Shown here: in pieces, positions 53,557-64,000 of the stretch | How the letters are laid out: each line of letters opens with the position of its first letter | Numbering within the stretch: the stretch's first letter is position 1 | The notes under the pieces: model-generated | What the model saw: the letters and a program-made list of their open reading frames with translations, nothing else | The model's database searches: none | What the model was told of the DNA's origin: nothing | Translations under genes and position numbers: made by a program | Source: Scylla paramamosain | Taxonomy: Eukaryota; Arthropoda; Malacostraca; Decapoda; Portunidae | Direction of reading: 5' to 3' | Length of the DNA stretch: 64,000 bases | Assembly: GCF_035594125.1 (NCBI RefSeq) | Contig: NC_087181.1 | Span: 7,116,840-7,180,839 of the forward strand

Positions 53557-56064
53557 TAATTGAGAAACCTAACAACATTACCGAAAACGTGTGTGTGTTT
53601 AGTATTTTCCAGCTGGTTAGATACTAGAACGACATTTACAGAAAACGTGCCATTTGGATGTTTTTGAGCATATTAAGCACCAAAACTAAAACGCATGAAA
53701 AATACCCTACATGGGAAAACAAAATAACATTATCATCGTGTGTATTTTGAGGGTTATCTTCTTATGTACCAAAACGCTAAAACGCGCGAATATCTATATA
53801 TATGGAGAAACAGAATAATTTTACGAAAAACCTACTGTGAGTGTTTTTCTTTGTGTTTAGGTACCAAAACCCGAAAATGCATACAAAGCACTCATACAAA
53901 CTGGTTTATATGCATTTTGGATACAAAAACGTGCGTTATGATTATTTTTTTTTTTTTAAGCTCGTAACATACCAAAAAAGTTGAAACATGCGAAACGCTC
54001 TTTATGGAGAAACAGAGCAACGTTGCCAAAAACGTGTTTTGAGTTTTTTTTCTTTTTTTTTTCCAACATGCTGGGTACCAAAATAACAAAACACATGCAA
54101 AGCATCCTATTTGAGGTAACGAAACGGCATTCCCAGAGATGTGTCATTTCTGTGTTTTTTGAGCATATTAGCCACAAAAAAAAATATAAAAAAATTGAAA
54201 ACACTCTTTAAAAAAACGCGTCTTTTGAGTGTTTTTGAGCTTCTTCCGAACCAAAAGGATAAAACAGTGTAACACTGTTTATAGAGAAAAAGAACATTAC
54301 CAAAAAATGTGTTTCTTCATTGTTTTTGGGCTTGTTAGGTAACAAAACACCAAAGTCCATGATAATCTCCCGATATGGAGAAACGAAACGATATTAGCAG
54401 AAATGTGTGTTATAATTGTTTTTGAACTTCTTCAGTAACAAAACGCTAAAAACACGTGAATATCACTATATTGAGAAACAGAACAGCATCATCAAAACTT
54501 GTATTATGAGTGCTTTTCTCAATGTTAGGTACCAAAATGCTAAAATGCATATAAAGCACCCTATAAGAAGAAACAGAATAATATTACAAAAATGTGTATT
54601 ATGAGTGTTTTTACCAAAACGCTAAAGTGCTTACTTACTAAAATGGTGTATTAAAAGTGTTATTAAGATTGTTAGGTACCAAAACGCCAAAATGTACGCA
54701 AATTACCCTATATGTGAATAGCAAACAACAATACCAAAAACATCTTTTCAGTAGTTCCAGCTTATTAGATACCAACCCTCCAAAATATATACAAATCACC
54801 CTATCCGGGGTTAGAACACGACATTCCCAGAAACGTGTCAAAAGGGTGTTTTTTGAGGATATTAGGCAACAAACGGTAAAAAAAAAAAAGGAAGAAAAAC
54901 ATTCATTATAAAATATCAAAACTGTGTAGTTTGTGTTTTTTTTCTTTAAGCTTCTTACGTACCAAAACGCTAAAACACGTGTTAAATACCCCTTACAGAG
55001 AAACTGAACAACATTACCAAAAACGTATGATTTGTGTGTTTTCCAGATTGTTAGGTTTAGGTATTAAAATGCCAAAATGAATGATTTGATATATCTAAAG
55101 GAAACGATATTAACAGAAACGTGTATTATGAGCGGTATTTTTAGCTTCTTATGTACCAAAACGCTAAAACACATGAATAGGAATCTATAAGGAGAAACAG
55201 AACAACATTATATATAAAAAAAAATAATATTTTGGGTGATTTTCTCTATGTTAAGTGCTAAAACGCCAAAATGCATACAAAACACCCTACATAAAGAAAT
55301 CAGAACATTATCTAGAACGTGTATTATAAGTGTTTTGAGCTTGTTATTTATCAAAACGCTAAAAGTGCATACAAAAAATCCTTCATGGAGAAAGAAAAAA
55401 AATGCAAAAAAAGACCATATTGAGTGTTGTTGAGCTTCTTAGCTATCAAAACTGCAAAATGAATGAAATCACCATTTTAGTAGCCGAACGAGATTACCAA
55501 AAAAAAAAAAATCTTTTTGAGTGTTTCTGAAAATCTTATGTACCAAAACGCTCTATATTGGAAAAGCAAACAACATAACCAAAAACATGTATTTTTAGTG
55601 TTTTTCAGCTTCTTACGTACCCTTTATAGAGAAACAGAAAAAAAAAAAAACATTGCATTAAACGTGTTTATTGAGTGTTTTGAGCTTCTTATCTACCAAA
55701 ACTGCAAAATGCATGCAAAGCACGGAGCGACATTACCAGAAAGATATTTTTTGAGTGTTTTTGAGCTTCTTATGTATCAAAACGCTAAAGCGCGTGGAAA
55801 ACACGTTTTATGGGGATACATTACAACAAAAAAAAAGTGTGATTTGAGCGACTTCCAACTTGTTAGGAACGAAAACGTGAAATTCAATGAAAATATCACG
55901 ATAATGGATAAAAAAAAAAAAAAAAGGATATTGAAAGAGTATTATGAGTATTTTCAGCTTCTTAGGTAAAAAAAAAAAAAAACGCTAAAAAACGTCAATA
56001 GCACACTATATCTAGAAACAGAACAACATTACTAAAAACGTCTTTTATATGTTTTGAGCTTCTT
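53557..56064 (+). repeat. Satellite region B, plus-oriented, left of the RTE insertion
   Basis: Plus-oriented monomers of about 90 bp as in 49,242-53,470, with CGATATTAGCAG at 54,387 and CGATATTAACAG at 55,100. Many A-runs of 8-16 bp occur. No gene is seen. Confidence 0.85.
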
Positions 56065-56081
56065 AGGTGCTAAATCACCAA
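56065..56081 (+). repeat. Target-site duplication of the RTE-like insertion (left)
   Basis: AGGTGCTAAATCACCAA is repeated exactly at 57,062-57,078. The last base or two could be shared with the GAA-repeat tail on the right. The site is itself a short inverted repeat (GGTG-6-CACC). Confidence 0.9.
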
Positions 56082-57061
56082 GTATGTCAGAATTGTCCAA
56101 GAATGCTACAGGAATGTTACAACTAGAGTTCGGAGTACAGTTGGCACAACGGATAGCTTTCAGGTGAAAGTCGGCTTACACCAAGGATCGGCACTAAGCC
56201 CACTATTATTCAACATAGTGTTCGATGTCATAACGGAAAATGTCAGAGAGGAACCACCCTGGTGTGTATTATATGCTGATGACATTGTCTTAGTGACCGA
56301 AAGGAGAGGACAGCTGGAAAGAAAATTAGAAGAATGGAGAGTTGCTTTGGAAAGCAGAGGAATGAGGATTAGTAGGTCCAAAACTGAATATTTTACGACG
56401 GATACAAGGGGCGATCAACAGGCCACAATTAGACTGAATGGTGAAAAGTTGAAGAGAGTGAAAACATTTAAGTACTTGGGATCGATGGTAGACGAGACAG
56501 GGGAAATGGAAAAAGAAGTGAACTTCCGGATTCAGTGTGGCTGGAACAATTGGCGGCAAGTTTCGGGTGTGATATGCGATAGAAGGGTACCATTAAGAGT
56601 GAAGGGCAAAGTCCACAAAGGAGTCGTTAGACCTGCTTTGATGTATGGGCTAGAAGCAGCACCTTTGAAGAAGATTGAAGAGAGGAAGATGGATGTAGCG
56701 GAGATGAAGATGTTGAGATGGATGGTGGGAGTCAACAGAACAGACCGAATTAGGAATAAGTACATAAGAGGAACGGTGAAAGTAGTTGAAGTCTCCAAGA
56801 AGATCCAGGAGTCAAGGTTGAGGTGGTATGGACACTTGAGAAGAAGAGTTGGCGAAGACCACGTAGGAAGGGAGATCATGGAAATGGAGGTGGAGGGAGT
56901 TAGAAGAAGAGGACGGCCCAAAAGAAGATGGATTGACTGCATAAACGGAGATCTTGGGGAGAAGAATATAAATCCAGAGATGGCAAACAATAGAAATACG
57001 TGGAGAAGGCTCATTCACAACGGCGACCCCGAATAGGGAAAAGCTGGGAAGAAGAAGAAGA
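56082..57061 (+). mobile_element. 5'-truncated RTE-like non-LTR retrotransposon insertion
   Basis: A 980-bp insertion into satellite B bounded by a perfect 17-bp target-site duplication. It contains only the 3' part of the reverse-transcriptase ORF, a very short 3' UTR (about 10-20 bp after the stop) and a GAA-repeat tail (about 57,048-57,061). The short 3' UTR and short tandem-repeat tail instead of poly(A) are typical of the RTE clade. The open frame and perfect duplication indicate a recent insertion compared with the satellite around it. Confidence 0.9.
56083..57036 (+). pseudogene. RTE-like reverse transcriptase, C-terminal 317 codons, uninterrupted
   Basis: The frame is open from the insertion's first base to TAG at 57,034-57,036. 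The native start is lost by 5' truncation, so any internal GTG or ATG start is artificial. Residues are counted from 56,083. YVRIVQECYRNVTTRVRSTV comes first; GLHQGSALSP (RT motif B region) is at 31-40; the catalytic YADD (motif C) is at 64-67; FKYLGS at 129-134; WYGHL at 248-252; GRPKRRW at 277-283; and it ends RLIHNGDPE. The endonuclease domain and the first part of the RT palm, including motif A's aspartate, are absent, so it cannot be a working retrotransposase. No frameshift or stop is present. Clade assignment (RTE/BovB group) is from motif recognition. Confidence 0.9.
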
Positions 57062-57078
57062 AGGTGCTAAATCACCAA
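57062..57078 (+). repeat. Target-site duplication of the RTE-like insertion (right)
   Basis: Exact copy of 56,065-56,081. Satellite continues immediately with AGTGCATGCAAAGCACCC. Confidence 0.9.
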
Positions 57079-57122
57079 AGTGCATGCAAAGCACCCTGTA
57101 TGTAAAAAAAAAATAAATAAAT

Positions 57123-59890
<2,768 letters not shown>

Positions 59891-60394
59891 CATCCATTTA
59901 TGCGTTTTGGTTTCTAAAAAGCTGGAAAACGCTTAAATCATACGTTTTTGGTAATGTCTCCCGATAAAGGCTATTGTGCACGCGTTTTAGCATTTTGGAA
60001 CGTAAGAAGCTCAAAAACACTCAAAAGACACCATTTTGATAATGTTGTTTTGGTTTTTATATAGAGTGTCTTCCATGCTCTTTAGGGTTTTGGTGCCTAA
60101 CGCTGCAAAGCCCCGAAATATCATTTTTTCTGGGAATGTCGTCTCTTTACCCTATAGAGGGTGAAATAGATGAATTTTTGCGTATTGGTACGTAATAAGC
60201 TGAAAAACATTCAAAATACACGTTTTTGGCAATATTATTCTGTTCTCCATGAAGTTTATTTTCTATGCATTATAGTGTTTTGGTACGTAAAAAGCTGAAA
60301 ACATTCAAAAGACACGTTTTTGTTTGTTTCTCCAGTATAGCTTACTTTGCATGCACTTTCGCGTTTTCGAAAACACTACTAATACATGTTTTTG
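59891..60394 (-). repeat. Inverted segment of satellite B (about 500 bp)
   Basis: Orientation switches to minus after GTGATTAGCAC (TATGCGTTTTGG, TAAGAAGCTCAAAAACACTC) and returns to plus at TACCCTAAATGAGG. It covers about 5.5 monomers, a size similar to the inverted blocks of region A. It separates regions B and C. Confidence 0.8.
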
Positions 60395-63300
60395 TACCCT
60401 AAATGAGGAAAGGAAACGCGATTTCCAGAAAAGTGCCTTTTGAATGTTTATTGGCGTGCTAGGCACCAAAACGCTAAAAAGCATGGAAGGCACCCTAATA
60501 AAGGAAAATAAAACAACTTAAACAAAAACGTCTGTTTTCAGTGTTTTTGAGTTTCTTACCTACCGAAACGCTAAATCGCATGAAAAAAAAAAAAAACATG
60601 GAGAAATAATATTATCAAAAACAAATATTTCGAGTGTTTTTGAGTTAGTTAAGTAGAAAAACGCCAAAATGCATATATAGTATCTTAAATGGGAAAATGA
60701 AAAGACGTTACTAAAATATGTACTATTGGTGTTTTTTTTTTTTAACTTATTAGGTACGAAGTCGCTAAAATGCATGAATAACACTCTATATGAAATAACA
60801 TTACCAAAAACGTATATTTTCAGTGTTTTCATTTTGTTAAGAACGAAAACGCCATAATGCATGTAAAGCCCCCTATTTGGGGAAAGGAAACGAAATTTCA
60901 GAAACGTGTCTAAAATGTGTTCTTCAGCGTGTTAGGCACAAAAATGCTAAAAAGCATACAAATCACCTGATATTGGAATACAAAACAACATTAAGAAAAC
61001 GTTTCTTTTGAGTGTCCTACGTACCAAAACGATAAAAAAAAAAAAAAAAACAGAAAACATCCTTTATGGAGAAACAGAATAACATTACCAAAAACAAGTA
61101 TTTTTAATGTTTTATAAGATTGTTACGTAAAAAAAACGCCTAGATGAATCGAAAATACCCTATATGGGAAAAATCAAAAGACATTACGAGAAACGTTAAT
61201 TATGAGTGTTTTTGACCTTCTTAGTATCAAAAGGGTAAAAAGCATGAATAACGCTCTATATGGAGAAAAATAACAATATTACCAAAAAAAAAAAAAACGT
61301 GCATTTTGAGTGTTATGACATTGTTAGTTACCAAAAAGCCAAAATGCATGCAAAGACCTATATATAGATATATGGAACGACATTAAAAACGCATCAAAAT
61401 ACCCTATATGGAGAAACAGAATACATTTACCAAAAAACGTGTATTTTGAGTGTCTTTGAGCTTATTATGTACAAAATCGCCTATCATCAAACAAAACACC
61501 CTGCATATGGAAATGAAAGGACATTACGAGGAACGTTTTTTTTTTTTTATTACTCTCTTAAGTACCAAATCAGTAAAAAGCTTCAATAGTGCTCTGAAGA
61601 AAAAGAACAAACTTACCAAAAACGTGTATTTTTTTACATTGATAATTACCAAAATGCCAACATGCATGTAAAGCAACCTATATGAAGAAATGAAACGAAA
61701 TCACTAGAAACTTGTCTTTTGTGATTTTTTTTTTTTTTAGCGAGTTAGGCACCAAATCAGTAAGAAGCAACGAAATCACCCTATAGGGGAATACAAAACT
61801 ACTAAAACGTCTCTTTAGAGTGTTTTTTTTTTTTTAGGTTCTTACGAACTAAAATGTCAAAATACATGCAAACACCCTGTTAGGCACCAAAGCACCAAAA
61901 AGAGCCTATATGAGGAAATGAAAGGACATGACAAAAATCGTGAATTATGAGTTTTTTTTTTCAGCTTCTTAGGTACCAAAACGCTAAAATAAATGAGAAG
62001 CACACTGTATGGAGAAAGAGAAAAACATTACCAAAATCGTGTAATTTTAATGTTTTTTTTTCACATTGTCAGGTAGCAAAACACCATAATGCTTGCTCAG
62101 TACTCGTATATGAGAAAATTAAACAACAATGTAAAAATTGTGTTTTTATGTGTTTTTCAGAGTGTTAGGCACGAAAACGCTAAATAGCATGGAAAGCACT
62201 TTATATACGAGTAGAAATGCAAAATAACATTACTAAAAGCATGTCTTTTAAGTGTTTTAAACTTTTTACGTTCCAAAACGCTAAAACACGTGCAACAAAC
62301 ACGAATAACCCTACCAAATAGAAAAACCTTACCAAAAACGTGTATTTTGAGTCTTTTTCAGTCTGTTACGTACATCAACTTAAAAATGCATGTAAAGCAT
62401 CCTGTATGTGGAAACGATAGGACATTACGATAAACGTGCATTATCAGTGTTTTGAGTCTGTTAAGTACCAAACACTAAACCGCCTGAATGAAAATTGAAT
62501 ATATCCTATATCTCTTAATGGAGAAACAGAACATCACCAAAAATGTGGTTTTTAGTGTTTTTTTTTTTTTTTTTACCTTGTTATGTACCAAAACGTCAAA
62601 AAACATACGAAGCATCCTATATGGGGAAATAGAAAGACATTAGGAGAAACAAGTTTTGTTAGTGTTTTTGAGCTTCCTAAATACCAAAACGCTAAAACGC
62701 ATGAATAGCACCCTATATAGAGAAAAGGAACAACATTAGCTAAAACCTTTATTTTGAGCGTTTTTCACATTATGTAGCAAAACATCATACTGCATGCAGA
62801 TCCCTATATGAAGAAGCAAAACTATATTACAGGAAACGTGTCTTTTGAGTGTTTACTTGAGTGTTAGGAATCAAAATGCTAAAAAGCATTGAAAGCACCC
62901 TATTTGGCAATATAAAATAGCATTACCAAGAAAGTATCTTTAGAGTGTTTTTGGCCTTCTTACGTCCAAAATCGCTGAAACGCATGCAAAACAACCTTTA
63001 TGGAGAAACAGAATAAATTACCAAAAACTTGTATTTTGATTGTTTTTGTGCTTGTTAAGTACAAAAATGCCAAATTACACGCAAAGCATCCTACATGGAG
63101 AAAACAAAGGACATTACGAAAAAAGTATATTATGAGAGATTTTGAGCTTTTTAGGTACCAAGACTCAAAAACACATGATTAGCACTTTATATGGAAAAAA
63201 AACTTTTACTTAAACTCTTTTTCATATTGTTAAGTACCAAAAGACAAAATGCATTGGAAGCCCCCTTTATCGGGAAACGAAACGACATTATCATCAACGT

Positions 63301-63470
63301 GCCTTTTCAGTGTTTTTCAACGTGTTAGACACCAGAACGCTAAAAAGCATGGAAAGCACTCTATAAAGGAATACAAAACATTACTAAAAACGTGTTTTAT
63401 AGGTTCTTATGTACAGAAACGCTAAAACCCATGCAAAACACCCTTTATGGAGAAGCGAAATAAATATTTC
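60395..63470 (+). repeat. Satellite region C, plus-oriented monomers with region-A markers
   Basis: About 33 monomers of 85-105 bp. They carry AAAGGACATTACGAG-type motifs (near 61,190, 61,525, 62,410, 62,630 and 63,108) and TTAGGCACCAAAACGC-type motifs as in region A, instead of region B's CGATATTAACAG. No 1.1-kb unit with A-run/T-run junction is seen. T-runs occur at 61,543-61,556, 61,722-61,738 and 62,556-62,573. No gene is seen. Confidence 0.8.
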
Positions 63471-64000
63471 GTTGATAAATTACATTCAGGACAGTTAGGG
63501 AACATCCCTTACAGAAGAAAAAGATTCCAGAAGAATGATCCTAAATGGATGACTGAGATTAAAACACTACATAGGGCGAAGGAGAAGTATATATGAGATT
63601 AAAGACAGGGGAAGTGGTTTTAAGGCCATAATATAATGAATTAGAAAAGTCAGGAGTTTAACAAGGAAAGCTAAAAATAGTTATGAATTAAAGGTAGCCA
63701 GCCAAGCATAGATGGACCTCAAGGGATTTTATCAGGCATATAAGACGAAGAATAGAGAAACAATAGTTCCTTAAAGACAGCAGAATGGCACCTGATTAGT
63801 TGTTGTTGGTAAAATTGTGAGCGAGTATTTTTTAATTGTCTTTGCCCAGGAAAACATGCAGGATTTGCCGAAGAGTGAGAAGATATTTAGAGTAGAAGAG
63901 GATGAGAAGCTGACAGATACTACAATAACTAAAAGAGATAGTGGAAAAGGAGATAGATAAGTTGAAAACTTCAAGTCACCAGGACCAGATGAAATATATT
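63471..64000 (+). mobile_element. Decayed CR1/jockey-type LINE fragment, cut by window end
   Basis: Non-satellite sequence starting after GGAGAAGCGAAATAAATA. The plus-strand frames encode pieces of a LINE ORF2 between the endonuclease and the reverse transcriptase: YFVDKLHSGQLGNIPYRRKR, NDPKWMTEIKTLHRAKEKY, then after stops RKAKNSYELKVASQA and MDLKGFYQAYKTKNRETIVP, then VSEYFLIVFAQENMQDLPKS, and KSPGPDEIY (63,973-63,999), the start of the RT domain. Several stops and at least two frame changes show it is dead. The RT core would follow to the right of the window. Clade is uncertain. Confidence 0.78.
63473..64000 (+). pseudogene. LINE ORF2 linker/RT N-terminus, multiply broken
   Basis: The first open piece, ending in TGA after AKEKYI (about 63,475-63,597), is followed by a frame-shifted, stop-containing stretch. 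A frame from about 63,817 reads to TAA near 63,957; a one-base shift before it would restore the conserved KEIVEKEIDKL-like helix before KSPGPDEIY. The antisense open frame over 63,771-63,974 is a shadow. Confidence 0.7.

Noticed and set aside
56326..57014. Minus-strand open frames over the RTE insertion
   Set aside because: Antisense shadows of the intact plus-strand reverse-transcriptase frame.

Overview
The window is animal repetitive DNA and holds no recognisable host gene. About 95 % of it is one satellite family: A+T-rich (roughly 70 % by eye) monomers of about 90-95 bp. Typical pieces of a monomer are CCAAAACGCTAAAA, TGCATGCAAA, CTATATGGGGAAA, ACATTACCA and TTTTGAGTGTTTTT. Three decayed non-LTR retrotransposon fragments interrupt it. 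The jockey-like fragment at 48.3-49.2 kb and the CR1/jockey-like fragment at the right edge resemble elements I know from decapod crustaceans, so I infer a crab- or shrimp-like genome. That is recognition from memory, not a search.

Region A (1-40,611) is a nested higher-order repeat. Monomers of about 92 bp form units of about 1.1 kb (about 12 monomers), each marked by one A-run/T-run junction followed by a CTTCATAGGTACCGAGATG-type sequence. These units form super-units of about 4.7 kb, five of which carry the same 450-505 bp inverted block (8,768; 13,422; 18,255; 27,463; 32,158). Above that, about 14 kb (3,790-17,990) is repeated at 22,508-36,615, and 1-1,747 is repeated at 38,853-40,611. 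Region A ends abruptly at 40,611.

Region B (about 40,666-59,890) has older, more diverged monomers whose orientation flips several times: minus to 47,547, plus to 48,149, minus to 48,308, then plus after the LINE. It contains an inverted duplication (43,125-43,722 with 47,548-48,149), a jockey-like LINE 3' fragment on the minus strand (48,309-49,241), a (TTA)n tract (53,471-53,556), an RTE-like 3' fragment with a perfect 17-bp target-site duplication (56,082-57,061), and a (TA)n tract (57,146-57,268).

Region C (60,395-63,470) is again plus-oriented and carries the AAAGGACATTACGAG marker of region A, not the AAACGATATTAACAG marker of region B. The last 530 bases are a decayed LINE fragment that runs off the window.

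Nothing here forms a gene pathway. The open frames across the satellite are products of monomers without stops; the only coding remnants are the three reverse-transcriptase-related pieces. The interest lies in the satellite's hierarchy, its amplified inverted block, and its rearrangement scars.
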